Origin: Arabidopsis thaliana
Taxonomy: Eukaryota; Streptophyta; Magnoliopsida; Brassicales; Brassicaceae
Assembly: GCF_000001735.4 (NCBI RefSeq)
Contig: NC_003071.7
Span: forward strand, 7,557,151 to 7,621,150
Direction: 5' to 3'
DNA: 64,000 nucleotides
In this document: one piece after another, positions 46,027 to 59,645 of the stretch
Numbering within the stretch: the first letter of the stretch is position 1
How the letters are laid out: each line of letters starts with the position of its first letter
Position numbers and translations under genes: made by a program
The notes under the pieces: generated by a model
What the model saw: the letters and a program-made list of their open reading frames with translations, nothing else
What the model was told of the DNA's origin: nothing
Database searches by the model: none

Positions 46027-46044
46027 AAAGATTTGGGTTTTAGT
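46027..46044 (+). repeat. Right target-site duplication of retroposon
   Basis: Second exact copy of AAAGATTTGGGTTTTAGT, following the A tail. The As at the junction may be shared between tail and duplication. Confidence 0.9.
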
Positions 46045-48651
46045 TAAAAGAGGAGAAAGAAATGTTTAAAATGATGAGCTAAATTTTAAATAAGTTGTAA
46101 GATTAAGCAACAAATGAGACTTGTAGAAATTGCAAAAGTTGGGACCTAAATCTTGAGAAGCCACTAGAATAAGGACCTTATTTTATTAATGTTGTGGCCC
46201 TTGAGAAAAATAATATTGGGTAAGAAAATAAACAACTTATAGTTTTCAAAAACACAAAAACACAAAACCCTCAATAGTTGGAAGAGGGCTCCCCAAGACC
46301 GTATTCGCGTCCAGAATCGTAACATTTTCGATAAGATTAAAAAAACCTGCAAAATCTGGTCCGCACGTTTTTAGCAACACAACAAAGTATGACGAGAAGT
46401 TCCACGATTTTTGCAGGTATAGTACATTCGCTTTTCGCCACCTCATTGCCTTGGATTCATACACTGGATCGGTTTAATCTTCTTCTCTGTTTTTCCATGT
46501 CAACTATTATATAGTCATTGTATTTGTATTTATTTTCTATATATTGCACCGAAAAAAGCAAGAGAGGGATATGGTTCACATGAACTATGTAGGAGGTGAA
46601 TAAATTAGACACATGTATTCTTAATTTCAGGATCACATGAATTGTGATAGTTCGGTGCTCAGTAGAACTTATAAAAAAGCACAACACTTATTCTTTTTGT
46701 CGGATATGATAATCCGCTTTTGATTTTTTTTAAATATATGGAGTTTTCGATAGTCCAAAAAAAAGTTTCATGCTTAGGCAGACAAAAACTTTAATCTTTG
46801 TGTGTGGACGACATATTTGTTTTAACTTGCTAGTGAATTTTTCTTTAATCTACCTTTGTTTTGTATATATATCTAACCATTATAATTATGTATATGTTAG
46901 CTGATTCCAAACGATATCATAAGTTCTAATGAGTAATGATTGGTCAATTTATCTTGTTGTAAATTGTTCAATATACGTGACGTGGTCCACTTCTATCCTC
47001 CAAGACTCCAGCTACACAAAGACACAGTAACACAAACGCATACGCATATGCATGTGTCGTGTCTTTGTGTGTGTATGTTGTATATATTAATATATTATCT
47101 AAACTATACCATTTTCATGAAATTTATAATATATTTTCTCAAATGATTTAAGAAGATAATGATATGTTTACGAGAGTAAAAAAATTAATGATCTTCCAGT
47201 AATCAATAAATATAGTAAATTGATATCAGATCTTGTTGCCAACTATAGAATTGAACAAAATACAAAACTGTCATCGCCATGTTATATTATCGTAAAGCCA
47301 GCTTATATATCCTTCCCCATTGGTGTTTTTTATTTTTACTTTGTTTGGTGAATATTAAAGCGCTTAAAACACGTTCCAACAGAATAATTGTTTGACCTTT
47401 TTAGTTTATCTGATTTTTAATATCAATTCTTAAAAACATCTCCTCAATCTTTGCGTAATTTGTCTTTTCCTAATGCATCGGATAGAGATAGATTCTTCTG
47501 AGTTCTTGCATGGTTCAGGTACTTTCTATTCGTTTCTTAATACGTGTTCTTTCTTTTCGGATGAAACATAATTCATCGATCGATCGATATGTATAAGTCT
47601 GATAAAAACTTGATCGTTGCTTTTGATCATTACTAGTAAAACATCTCAATAAATCACATAACATGTTTCACGTTTTGAATCGGTTTTTCAGCCTTGTTGT
47701 TTCAGATTTGATTGATACGAATTTTAATCATTATTATTGCAAAAATTCATATTTAAATTTGAGATGTTTTTATAATATACATGCTTAAGATTCATACCAA
47801 TAATTAAGTTCAATAATCTAGATATGGTTTAGAAACTTTAGATATATAGAGATGCTGATGACATGATGAAGGTGATGATCGATTGATCGTTTATTCATTT
47901 GTCATATATATGAGTTGTAGGAAAAACATCTTATGAATTTAGATCCATTAAATACGCTTATATGCATGTGTGCATGTTCAATGTGTAGATAAGTTCTATT
48001 CTGAATAAATTGACGAATAACAATTATTGATTTCAATTTCGTTTTGAGTGTGCATGTCATGTGTCTGAGATATGGGAAAATGAAAAGGAAACTTCCCTAT
48101 ATATACCGAAACAATAGACTATCAACTTTGATCTATATATACAAATTGTAGAAAAGCCTTGGATCTAACTGATATTTCCTTATGTGAGATACACATTAAT
48201 GTCTTTTGTTTTGCTTCTTAAGATTAACGTGTTATATATTATCTCTTTATTTTAAAACATGTTGACCAAAATAATTTATGTCTTACGTGTTGCATATGAA
48301 ATAGATCCAATCGAATCAGCCTCCCATATCTTGAATCTTTGATATTTGGGGTCTACCATTGATATGATTTACTTTGTTAATTACTTGATGTTAATATTTC
48401 ATTTTTTCTTAAGAAATTGTAAACTAATTCTTTACATATATGCATGGCAATTAACTTAGTCAACAGGTTCAACATTTTATAATGTATCCAGAATCCCAGA
48501 TAGTACCTGTCCTGATAAAACCTTTTCAGGATCTCATGATATTTCTTAAAATATAACAGCTTAGTGATTTTAAATAACATAAAAATTAGCCGACAAAAAG
48601 AAAATATCATAATATAATTCTGAAAATAACTAATAATTTACTCTTTTCAAG
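46045..48651. other. AT-rich spacer
   Basis: No gene recognised. A short GATC repeat (ATCGATCGATCGATATG) lies at 47576-47592. Minus-strand open frames at 46164-46687 and 48377-48610 lack domains. Confidence 0.5.
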
Positions 48652-48810
48652 TAATTATTCAAAATAAATTTAGAAAACTAATTCAATGTATTTCCTCATT
48701 GTCACTCTTTTATTTCCCTCTACAAAATTATATATATGAAGTAGTTTTTTTTAAAATAGAGCCCCATAACTAACATTAGGGGTCCATATATTTGCATTGT
48801 AATTTATAAA

Positions 48811-48816
48811 CACGTG
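48811..48816. promoter_or_regulatory. G-box, copy 1
   Basis: CACGTG in repeat copy 1, about 1.1 kb upstream of the PILS5 start. G-boxes bind bHLH factors such as PIFs and bZIP factors. Confidence 0.5.
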
Positions 48817-49000
48817 TAGAACATTATAATTATTTAAAATAAAATTTAGAACAATAACTTAATGTATTTCCTCCTCGTTAGTTTTCCTTTTTTTCCCTCT
48901 ACAAAATTACATATATGGAATAGTTGTTCTTTACTTCTTTTAAGTAGAGCCCCTTAACTAACACATTAGGGGTCCATATATTTGCATTATAATTTATAAA

Positions 49001-49006
49001 CACGTG
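49001..49006. promoter_or_regulatory. G-box, copy 2
   Basis: CACGTG in repeat copy 2, 190 bp from the first and with the same flanks. Confidence 0.5.
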
Positions 49007-49012
49007 TAGAAC

Positions 49013-49912
49013 CTGGCACTGAAGTCTGATGAATATATATCCATTTGTTTTCACAACTACCCTAGCTTTTTGTATCATCGGTTACTTTTTTTTTATCACA
49101 AGAAATTTCTCGATTTTGATTTTGATTTTTCAATGTTGTGAAGTTGAGAAGTTCAACATGTTTTGGACAGATGTTTTTGAACAGTAAATTAGTATTTTAA
49201 ACATGTGAATCTATTTGCAAACGTAATGACGTGTCGTCTGACCATTTCTTGAATGTTAGTTAATTTTTTAGCTCTAGTTTTGATTAATCTACCAATTAGG
49301 TCATTCATTTCAGTTTAAGTCAAATCAACAATTAGGCTCGTCCTAACGTTTTCATTTAGCCAAAACAAAAAAAAAGATTTCAACAGTATAAATAATTCGT
49401 CCTTATCAAAAAATTAATAAATAAAAAAGATATACATCATTACTTACGTAATTGTTTGTATTTTGATAGTTTTCGATAATTTCTATGTGACGGTTTTTAA
49501 AATAAAAATAAATGTTGAATAACAAAAAATAGTAGTACAATAGAATACTGAATTGGTTTGTGTAGGGTCAAACCAACAAATATGGAAAGAAAAGTATTAT
49601 TTAGTTACAACGTGAAAACACAGGTTCGTGCTACTACTCCAATGATACGGGTCTCAAAATACTCAAAACTCTGGCATGTCTCAATTCCACAAATTATTGT
49701 TTAATCATTCTGCTTCTTCTGTAAGTTTATATATAAATGTGTATATACTCAACGTAAATATTTGCTTACCTCGTATATTTTCTCTCTTCTCAGGCTTATT
49801 AATTCTCTGCAGATAACTGCAGAAGAAAGAAGAAAGAAGAAGAAGAAGAGATTAGAGCTTGAGCCATAATATATAATCCCTTGATCATTAGTCTAAAGAA
49901 CCACATAAAAAG
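49013..49912 (+). other. PILS5 proximal promoter and leader
   Basis: AT-rich upstream DNA. The last 120 bases, with a purine-rich AAGAAGAAAGAAGAAG run (49820-49850), look transcribed. TATATAAATG at about 49730 is a possible TATA box. No other gene. Confidence 0.45.
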
Positions 49913-51840
49913 ATGGGATTCTGGTCGTTGTTGGAGGTGGCTTCTATGCCGGTTATTCAAGTTCTTTTCATGAGTCTTGTGGGAGCTTTCATGGCCTCTG
50001 ATCGTTGCAAGCTCTTCCCTGTTGAAGCCCGTAATTCCATGAACAAGGTAAACCAATTCAATGATCCTTGACTCTTTGAAAAAAAACCTATCAAACATTC
50101 GAGATGTGTTTTTATTGACTTTAGCAAAAAAAGATGTGTTTTAATGAACTCAAATTTTGTTTAGGTGGTGTTTGTACTATTTGCACCGGCTCTCATGTTT
50201 GCCAATCTAGCTCAGACGGTTACACTTGAAGACATCATCTCATGGTAAGAATTCTCCTATCAATTTTTTTCTTACCCTTGTTTGGATCATGGTAACTTAG
50301 TAAAGACGGTGAAAAATAAATCTTCCGACTATATAGGTGGTTTATGCCGGTGAACATGGGACTTACATTTCTAATCGGAGGACTTCTTGGGTGGTTGGTT
50401 GTTAAGATTTTGAAACCACCTCCTTATCTTGAAGGTCTTATTGTTGCAACTTGTTCTGCAGGTAAATGCCACATATTATGTGGACCCTGTCAACGTCATC
50501 ATCATAGTACCTATATTACGTTAGATTTATCTTTGTTTTGTTCTCATGGAGAAACTCAATTTTGCTTAATAGGAAATATGGGGAACCTACCAATCATACT
50601 TGTCCCAGCAATCTGCGATGAGGACAAAAGTCCTTTTGGTAACCGAAGTGTATGTAGAACCGTCGGGCTCTCTTACGCGTCTTTCTCCATGGCGGTACGT
50701 TATGTTAACGCTATAAAAGTATATTGGTATGAGATGTGGAGAAAGGAGAAGCAAATTGAATTTCTTTTTACTGGTAATTGTGCAGCTAGGGGGTTTCTAC
50801 ATATGGACATACACATTCCGGCTGATTAAAGGGTCCGCAATGAAAGTTCAAGCCATAGAAGAATCTGAGAAAATAGCAATTAAATCATCCAATAGTGACT
50901 TAGAAGCTGATCATAAGACCCATCTCCTCGGTGCACCGGAAGACAAGGAAAACAAAGTGGTAAAGGAAAAGACAGGGTTTTGGAGAAAAGGAGTAGACTT
51001 CCTCCATGAGATATTGGAGGAGCTTCTTGCACCACCTACACTTGGTGCAGTAAGTTCAATATACCGACTAGCATTGAGGAATATACCAAGAGTGAAATGA
51101 GTAACTAATGTTACATGTTTGATGCTTTCAGATTATCGGTTTCATTTTCGGTGCAGTAAGATGGCTCAGAAATCTTATCATAGGTGATGATGCTCCTTTA
51201 CGAATAGTACAAAGCACTGCAAAACTTCTTGGGTAGTTACCAAAATCTTGTCATGAATTACCTCCTGACCATTTGCATCTTAAGTTACTAACTTTACCGA
51301 TTATGCAGAGATGGGACCATTCCCTGTATGACTATTATACTAGGGGGAAACCTCATACAAGGTAAATCCCTCAATACACAGCTCAGGTTTCACTATCAAT
51401 CCCAAAAAAAAAGAAACTTACAAACTTACTGTTGTTCAAATCGACCAGGTTTACGTTCTTCGGCAGTCAAACCGATGGTTGTACTTGGAATAGTCTGTGT
51501 TCGGTACATAGCTATGCCAATTATCGGTATAGGCATTGTACTAACAGCTGCAAATCTCGGATTTCTTCCAGCTGATCCTTTGTTTCAGTATGTTTTGATG
51601 CTTCAGTTCACCCTCCCGCCTGCCATGAATATCGGTTAGTCATAAATCATCAACTGAGGTCACACAAATCTAGAAATAACAATACTAACGAGGAAAGAAA
51701 AATTGTTACTTACAGGTACCATGACACAGCTGTACAATGTTGCTCAAGACGAATGCTCAGTGCTCATGCTTTGGACCTACTTGGTCGCGATACTGGCCCT
51801 CACTGTATGGTCCACCATCTTCCTTCACTTGTTAGTCTAA
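49913..51840 (+). CDS. PILS5: PIN-LIKES 5, ER auxin carrier family protein
   Basis: Nine exons: 49913-50047, 50165-50244, 50337-50461, 50573-50694, 50786-51049, 51132-51232, 51309-51361, 51449-51634, 51716-51840; 396 residues. The family is the auxin efflux carrier fold: five membrane spans, a central hydrophilic loop (about residues 165-235, KVQAIEESEK to DKENKVVKEKTG), and five more spans. Conserved parts seen are SAGNMGNLP (the unwound crossover motif), ICDEDKSPFG, LGDGTIPCMTIILGGNL and QFTLPPAMNIGTM. PILS proteins sit in the ER membrane and gather auxin there, which lowers nuclear auxin signalling. Matches AT2G17500. Light/PIF control of PILS genes is known, and two G-boxes lie upstream. 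Convergent with RRP44A. Confidence 0.96.
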
Positions 51841-52244
51841 AGAACCTGCAACTCTGTATGAGCACAAGAAGATTCTATCTCTCTACTACTACAGAGACCG
51901 AAGCTCTGTCAAGGGATCTTACCATTCTTTTTGTCTATCACATAAAATTTGATCATAACTTGATAGATTTTTCTGGTTGCATGCGTACCTTTCTGCAAAT
52001 CTTCATTTTTCTCCATATCCCGATTTGTAAACGCCAATATTGTATCAAGTATTACATCAAGTTTAATGAAAAAGCATATGAAAACAGAGGATTAAAAGTG
52101 ATGCACCTCCCAAAATTGGCATCCATCTATAGATAATGAATTGACGACACAATGTCTTTGACTTCGATAATGAACACAGAGGAAAGCTGTTGACAATCGG
52201 TCCGTGCCACACAAGGGAAAGTGAAACTACAAGGTTTAAGAGTT
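51841..52244. other. Convergent 3' ends of PILS5 and RRP44A
   Basis: About 400 bp between the stop codons holds both 3' UTRs, so transcripts may overlap. No additional gene; a 127-codon frame at 51753-52136 is the PILS5 last exon read in a second frame. Confidence 0.7.
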
Positions 52245-55200
52245 TTACAAGAGAGTGAGTTGGAGTTTCGGTCGGTTAGGCTGAGGCTCTACTACCTCCA
52301 TGTGGATCTTCACTGTTTGCAAGACACTGTAAGATAAACTTCCATCCATCTTAACAATCTTTTGCTTCTCCTCATCAACATACCAATCACCAGCTCCTTT
52401 CTCTCCCTTTCCTGTTAAATAAACAGGGCCTTCGATTCCATACCTGCATAATCCATAACGTTTCCAGTGTAAGAAAATATAATGTGCTAATAATAGGAAA
52501 AAGAACAAGAATAGCCAATCCTTTGGTAAGTACACTTTTCCCCTAAAATTGCCAATTGCAAAACAGTGAGATATGGTGGCTCTGGGAATGGAGATAATAA
52601 ACAAGGATAAGGAGGATCGGCTACACTTGCTAATGAATTTATATTATAAGCAAAGAATGGAGAACATACTTGGGGACAAATACTATAAAACCATTGGATC
52701 TTATCTTCACAACTCTCGCCTCTTCATCTGTGGGTCTGCAACAGAAACACACATAATTTTCTCTTAGTCTTTACCAGTCCATGCCTTAAAATCAAGTAAG
52801 ATTCATGAAGAATATACAATCCATACCGGGTTCTGAAGTAAATGAGAACGTACAGCTCTACTGAAGCTCGACCTGCCATCTGGGCATTCCTATGTCGATA
52901 GTTCAAATCTGAAACAAGTCAATGAATTAGAACCTACAACTCTAAGACTCAGGTGCATTAGTAAAAGGAAAATCATTATCCCTAATCTTTAAGAAAAATT
53001 CGTTCGAATTTTAGACATCTTTTCCTTGACAAAGATATGACCAAACAAGACCTTAATTTCCAAAACAAATCAGGAAGTGACCAAAAGACTCCTCAGTTTG
53101 CAAATTTTGTCTGAACACTCAAAATTCTGGAAATAATAAAACTCTTAAATAATCCACAGGAGGTAAGCGAACTCTTACTATCAGCAACACTAGTAAGTTG
53201 AGGTCTGTCTTGGAACACCGTTGGAAGCTTGTATATTCCTAATGACGCAGCAAGTAACCTGTGCACAAAGACATCTAGAACCAGGGAAAGAAGTAAGATT
53301 AGAGCAGCTAACAGGTGAAAAGAGGGAAGACAGAGCAGTTATCACTTACCGGCATATCTACGGATAGGGGATGTAAAATGAGTATACAGGGGTGCTGCAA
53401 GCCCATAATGATGATATTCGGGAGGACTGAGATCCCCACTACAGAAGTACACAGCCTGCGTAGTAATAAATTTAAAATGTTAAATATGGCGATATCCTGT
53501 CAAAATCACCAGCAATATTACTACTCAGTCATCACGGAAGCATCACCTGCGTCATGCACCTAGTTGCCAATATCCTGATCAACTTGTTGAAATATGGATC
53601 CTCACCCTGATGAATTACGAATTTGTTAATATTGAGCGAATAAAAAGAACGTAATTTGAAACAAGGAAGTAAGTTACTTATATAGCATCAAAGAAAGTGA
53701 CAATTGCATTTGATTATGAATAGAAAGAAACCAGGGAGGTACTCAGTGGCTGCCATATAGACAGTGCAGACAAAAAGAAATACTCACCACAGCTCGGTCC
53801 AGTGAATCAGCCAAAGCTTTAGATGAAGAGACATCTAAGGTAAGCCCAATAGCTGCAGCAGTACGCAGTAGTGGTTCAAGCATTTCTCTTGTTGGAGTAG
53901 GATGACGCCTGCATGAAGAACGAAACCAGAGATATGATGAACTACTATTGATAATAAAAGTGAACAGAAATTCAATAATTGCCTGTAAAAACTAAACACA
54001 TCCTCAACAGCTACTTGGGATCCCATAATATTCATTATGCTAAATATGCACAAAATTATATAATCTAACCACCTATGGCCAAATTTCACGAGAAGACTAA
54101 ACAATTCATGAACCAGTGTATATATGCATCTTTAGCAACAGTTGAAAGCTAATTTGTCACATCTCAGAAAAAATAAAATCCGTTTTACGCAGAGGAACCC
54201 ATCAACAAATACAGAATGATTGCAATCTTTGAGAAACAGACCACCGATGTAAGAAAAAGCTACCTTCAAGAAGAAAAGAACTATCACAAACTTTACCTTA
54301 ATAGTGAACAAGAAGGGAATAGTTTCAGGATCTGTCCAGCGACGGAAACATTTGCAGCAAGCATGAATTCCTCAACCATTTGGTTTGCTTCGAGAATCTG
54401 ATACATACCTGCGCAAAACAGAGTCATGATGACAAATGAAAAACAGATGAATAAATTGAATACATCTTTCAGAAGGATAGAGGTGGTTGTATTTCATGGG
54501 TGTTTGGGTGAAAAAGACTAAGAAAACATCGTTCGTATTCATCAAGAAGAAACAAATTTTGCTCAGATAACATACCAATGTTAAGAGGATCATGATTCTC
54601 CGGATCAATATCAAATTTGACTTCCGCAGAAGCAAGAGTTAAGGCTCCCCTATCGATACGCCTTTGCCTCATTATCTACAGGTTTCAAGAGCAAAAAACA
54701 GGTCAAAATGTTGTGTTCTTTCTATGATTTCTGGAACATATGGCAACTTGTGAGAGGAGGTGTCTCAAACCTTTGCCAAGGTATTCATATTCCTCAGATC
54801 TGTAGTCAGGGAGTCTGTCAATCGGCTACAAGAAATTAATTACATTTGTCAATCTTCGGCATAAAGTAAAAGAGGGAATCTTAAACAACTCTACAATACA
54901 AAATAATGGGATAAAAATTCATGAAATTAGAAAGATTAAATTTTCTACAATAATTTTTTGACAATCCTTGCTACCATTTTTCTCACTGTCAAATGACTAG
55001 AGAGCATAAAATCAAATAATTTATTGTAGTAGCAAAGGTAAGCAAACAAGCCAATGACCCTCTAACTCTATGGTAAAATAGAATGTACCTGTCATCCATC
55101 CGAGCCTGAGCTTCAATATAGGACAATGCTGCAGAAGACTTGATAATACTCTTTGTGAATCTCGTTGAGATAATCTCAGCGTCAGGGCTCATTTCCTAAA

Positions 55201-58200
55201 TATATGAATTATGCTTAAGCTAACCGTTTACCAATTTGCTAATATGCCTCGCAATGACAATTGAAAATGGATAAAGCATACCCAAATAACCGAGAATGCA
55301 AGCCTTTCCACATCAGCTCTAAGAGAGCAAATATCTACAAGCAATATCATGTTTCATGAGTGCATAGAAATTCCAACACAAAGGGAATGTATTTCTGTAA
55401 GAAGATATTACCTTCAGTTAAAGGTTTGGGAAGCATGTCAATACGGCGCTCAACAAGGTAGACAGATGTGCCTCTTTTTGATGCCTCATCATCCAAAGGA
55501 GTACCAGGGTGAACAAAATTCGTTACATCAGCAATGTCTAATCAAACATGGTCAAGGATAAGCATCATATATATTCACTCCCAAGACAAGAAGAGAATAC
55601 AACGGAACTAGCTACAAATTCTGGAAGATACCGATTCACTAAAAGGCATAAAGCAGATCACCTCAAAAGCACTTCTCGTACTAGATAATTATGATAAAAG
55701 CGAACTATGAAGCTAAAAGGTAATATGAGCCATTTCAATGCTTTGGTTAAATATATCCCACAAACTGATTTTTAACTCATTGACTATTGACATGTCCTAA
55801 ATTGAAAGCACAGTCATATTTATGAGAATCTGAGGACTCTAGGATACGGACTCCAAGTTCAAAGTTCCCGTTTGGAAGCGATGTACAGTGCAATGCATCA
55901 TCAATATCCTTGCAACCTGTTAGCACCAAATAAAGTTAATCTGCTTGTGCACAACTAACTGCAGACTCTGGGAGACATTTAAATTTGGCTTGAATCATAT
56001 ATACTTTATAAAATGTAAAGCTCTAGATACATACCCGGAGGGTCCACACTAAAGACAAGCAAATGTCGTAAGTCTTGCCTAACAGGATTGGATACGTCTT
56101 CAGAGGATACAGACCAAGGTAAGGGTGGCAAGCATGCCAGAACTTGAGAAGAGAACGGCGAGTAGTCAACATCATTCTCTATCAACACAACCTGCAGCAT
56201 TCACAAGAAAGAGTATTGATGTTATATTCAATTATCTAAATCAGTTACTTCTCTGAAGAAAGGAAACCAATATACTTTTCCTACTCTTGCCCACCTAACT
56301 CCTACTAGAATAGAATCGAATAAATTAATATGATCCCTTACCTCTGTTTCAGTTTCCTTGTCACCTATTTTGCCGATTGGTCGTACGTAATGACCAGAAG
56401 GATATCGAGATTGACGGTCCCAGGAATCAACTGCCACTACTATCCTCATATCCAAAAGGTTCTGCAGCTGTCGAGTATTAATGCGGATCTTGGGAATTCT
56501 GCGATCTTTAGAGACAAATAAAGCATGTGCCGTTCCACCACTACCAGCAGGTAGTGACATCGGTTCAAGAGATCCACAATAGCTGCATGAAAACATACAA
56601 ATTAGGAACCGTCATCCAGAAACCATGGCTTGAAACAGAAGACAAACTTAAGGAAAAGTAAAGCATAATTGCACAGACAAAGGACACTGAATCAAGAGTA
56701 CTAAAGATAATCGTCCAGTCACATATGTAGTCACCAGAAACAGGTACCTCTAATGAGAATGTATTAACAAGTCTGTTAACATGATCTCATATGATATATC
56801 AATGTCTCAATTAGAAAAAAAAACAAGCAAGAAGGTAAGGGTAATCAAGTAATGAACTCACGAGTGCCAATTTCTACGGATAACACCGACTACACGGCCT
56901 GATGGACGAACAGGGGCTGCATTTTTATCCCCAGAAGTTTCATGGGATAAATTTGAGGTTCTAGGAGCATCATCAACATTGTCGGGAGCCAAATGAACAG
57001 TATCATCCTCTTCATCATCTGCATTTGAATTTGATATTTGGAAGAAAGATAAGTTTAACACAACGTCATGCAAGGAAATAACTGCTGTAAAATATATGTA
57101 GATATTGAAAGAGACCTTCTTCAGCTATAGATAATGCCTTCTCATCTTGCCATTGATCCCGAGGCAAGAGTTCGACTGCAACAATATCACCATCAAAAGC
57201 CCTGTTCATGTTGCTGCGCCCATAGATAATTATCTCTTCACCAATGCTCTCGCTTCCAACATAAGCTTCGTAAGGATTGAAACGATTGACCCGGAGTTTT
57301 CCTTGATGATATATTCCACGGTGTAAGCCAGCAGTAATCTCAGACATGGGCTTATGCTGCAGGCAGGAAAAAAAACAAAATTGGAGATAAAAGTTGTTTG
57401 ATGGCAGTATCAAGTTACCCAAAGCTGAGACTGAAAAACAAATGTGTTTATCTCCATTACCTCTTGGTATATAAGTTTCCTCTTCGAAGGTCTAGAATCA
57501 TCTGCATCTTCCATAGTTATGTCTTCATTGGTTGGTTGGGCAAGCAGATCCAGCAATTCAGGTTGTCCAAGTGATTTAACATAAGCCTCAACTGATACAG
57601 AAACATTCATTGATAAACTTCAACATCATGTAGCAAGACACACAAACAGTCATGCAAAACCAAGCTTCGACAACTTCTATGAAAAATATAGATGATTCAC
57701 ATACTTGTCTCCGCAGATATTCCCTCTTCAGTGGCCTTCCGTTTATTTTCCCTATCATTAGTTACAAGCAACACCTGAGATGTATCCCCTAGATGCTTCT
57801 GGTACCATAGAGTAGCGACGCGAATAGCTGAATTCCAGATAAATTTAAAATTTTAATAACAGATGCTTACCAAGAGAAGTATGTAAGTTCATCATCAAGA
57901 AAGTAACATGATGTTAACAAACAAAGAAGGTGATTGAATAGTAAATAAAACCTCTATCGTTGTGGTCATTTGCACTCTCTTTCTCCATGGCTTGCACATA
58001 AGTATCCCTGTGAAGAGTTTAGTAAACGCGAGAAAACAACGATAAGGACACGGAGAAAAGCGTTTCTATAGCTTAGTAGGTTCCAGTAAGGAGAGCATCT
58101 AATCAATATAACCGAACAGAAATTCCAAAATCATTGAATTCTTTATGTTCTTTTGTCCACCTAAAATCTGGTTAATCTAAAAGCTAAAAGTTCGAACAAG

Positions 58201-58731
58201 GTCTTCTTACTTGTGGACATGATTGGAGAAAACATAGAATTGTCTCGCTGGATTGCTGCAGAGAAGTCTGATTCTATTGTAAACCGATCTATTCCTGTTC
58301 TTAACTTCGTCCAACACCACAGACAGAACAACAACAGTGTCTATAGCCTTATTTTCCAACAAATCAATCTACCAGAAACAAACAAAATATTACATTAGTA
58401 ATACCCACAAGCTCAAAACTTTTAGCTTATGTAATCAAATTAAAGAAAAATTACTTGGTGAAGAACGACGTTGGTATCAACAACGATTATCTTAGAGGAA
58501 GACAAACGAGCAGCTGAAGAATCACAAGACTTGCAAGAGAAAGCTCCACAGTATATGTCATCTCGTAGATAAACCTCTCTTACTTGCTGTCGCAGACAAA
58601 GAGTTAAAAGTTACAATAACGAACAAAAAAACTCGGAAGGAAGAAGAAGAAGAAGCATAGAGAGATTGAAGAGAAACCTTTTGGATTCTTCCTCCTCTGG
58701 TTTTCTTATTGAAAACTTTGCTCTGCAACAT
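52245..58731 (-). CDS. RRP44A: Exosome ribonuclease RRP44A (DIS3), PIN + RNB domains
   Basis: Twenty-four exons, minus strand, first 58731-58678 and last 52443-52245; all GT-AG and in phase, giving 933 residues. An N-terminal CR3-type Cys motif ([13 protein letters not shown]) is followed by a PIN endonuclease domain ([12 protein letters not shown] ... LDEVKNRN; about 40-230), two cold-shock OB folds ([29 protein letters not shown]), the RNB 3'-5' exonuclease domain from about 470 and a C-terminal S1 fold. The RNB catalytic aspartates are visible in [18 protein letters not shown]3/RRP44 degrades and trims RNA with the nuclear exosome. AT2G17510 (EMB2763) is essential for embryo development, from memory. 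Start ATG chosen at the conserved [15 protein letters not shown]; an upstream in-frame ATG at 58869 is not conserved in type. Divergent with IRE1A. Confidence 0.96.
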
Positions 58732-59165
58732 CTTCAATTTCTTGCTGGAAAACTTTTCGATTTCGCCGGTGAAGAAGATTTCAGTCGTCAGAACGGAAGA
58801 GAGGAAGAAGCTTTTTAAAGCCTTTAAATTTAAACCTAAGCCAGCCAACTTGACTACTAAAATTTTCAATTCTATAGCTCCTTATTCGTTCATGGTTAAC
58901 GAAACGATGACGGTTAAAACCGGTTTAGTTACTTTTTCTCTAACCGGCTCAATCTGATTAAACCGAAGTAAACACAGCAATACAGCTAGTAAACTCGGTA
59001 TTACTCTTGATGGAAAAAGGTCAAAAACACTCTTTTTATTTTAACCAAAACTAACCAATTTTTGCAAGATAATATTGCATACCTAAGATCATTTACCTTG
59101 ATCTCATAGAAATTTTTTTAATGATGCATCTCCAATTATACCGATACAATTTCTAGTAAATAAAT

Positions 59166-59645
59166 CAGTGTTCAATAAAGTGGGATAGGCGTCGTCTAGG
59201 ACGCCTAGGCACTAAACGCTTTTATACCGTTTTGACTTTTTCAAAATCGGTTCTATTAATCAGTGAGATAGATTTGGCAGACTATGTAAACATTAAGCGG
59301 ATTAGACTCTCATTAGGTGGGTTAGGCTAGGCGGATCTAATCGTCTCTTAATATTTTTTAAAAATTTCAAAAATATATTTTAAATAATTTTAAGGACACC
59401 TATACTTTTTATTATTTTATTTTATTTTACTAAAATGTTAAATTTTAAATTTATTTTTAAAAATTTGATAATTTCCGTTTTTTATAATAGTTTTTGCAAC
59501 AGTTCAGATAATAGTATATAAATATATATCGTTTTATTCTAAAACCGATTAAACCGGCTAAAATTGTCTAGGCCTCGACTAAGCGTTCTATGCGCTAAGC
59601 GGAGGGTCACCGCCAGCTAAGCGCCTAACATTTTCTTAAACACTG
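59166..59645. mobile_element. hAT-type MITE, 480 bp
   Basis: Ends are inverted: left CAGTGTTCAATAAAGTG and the reverse complement of the right end CAGTGTTTAAGAAAATG. Flanks AAATAAAT (59158-59165) and AAATAAAC (59646-59653) agree at 7 of 8, the target-duplication size of hAT. Subterminal GC-rich blocks (TAGGCGTCGTCTAGGACGCC; CTAAGCGGAGGGTCACCGCC) flank an AT-rich centre. No transposase. The class follows from end sequence and duplication size. Confidence 0.8.

Larger units (their letters stand above)
48652..49012 (+). repeat. Tandem duplication (~175-190 bp unit) upstream of PILS5
   Basis: Copy 1 is 48652-48822 and copy 2 is 48827-49012. Both contain AATGTATTTCCTC, CCCTCTACAAAATTA, TAGAGCCCC-TAACTAAC, TTAGGGGTCCATATATTTGC and end AATTTATAAACACGTGTAGA. 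Copy 2 carries a few extra bases. Confidence 0.9.
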
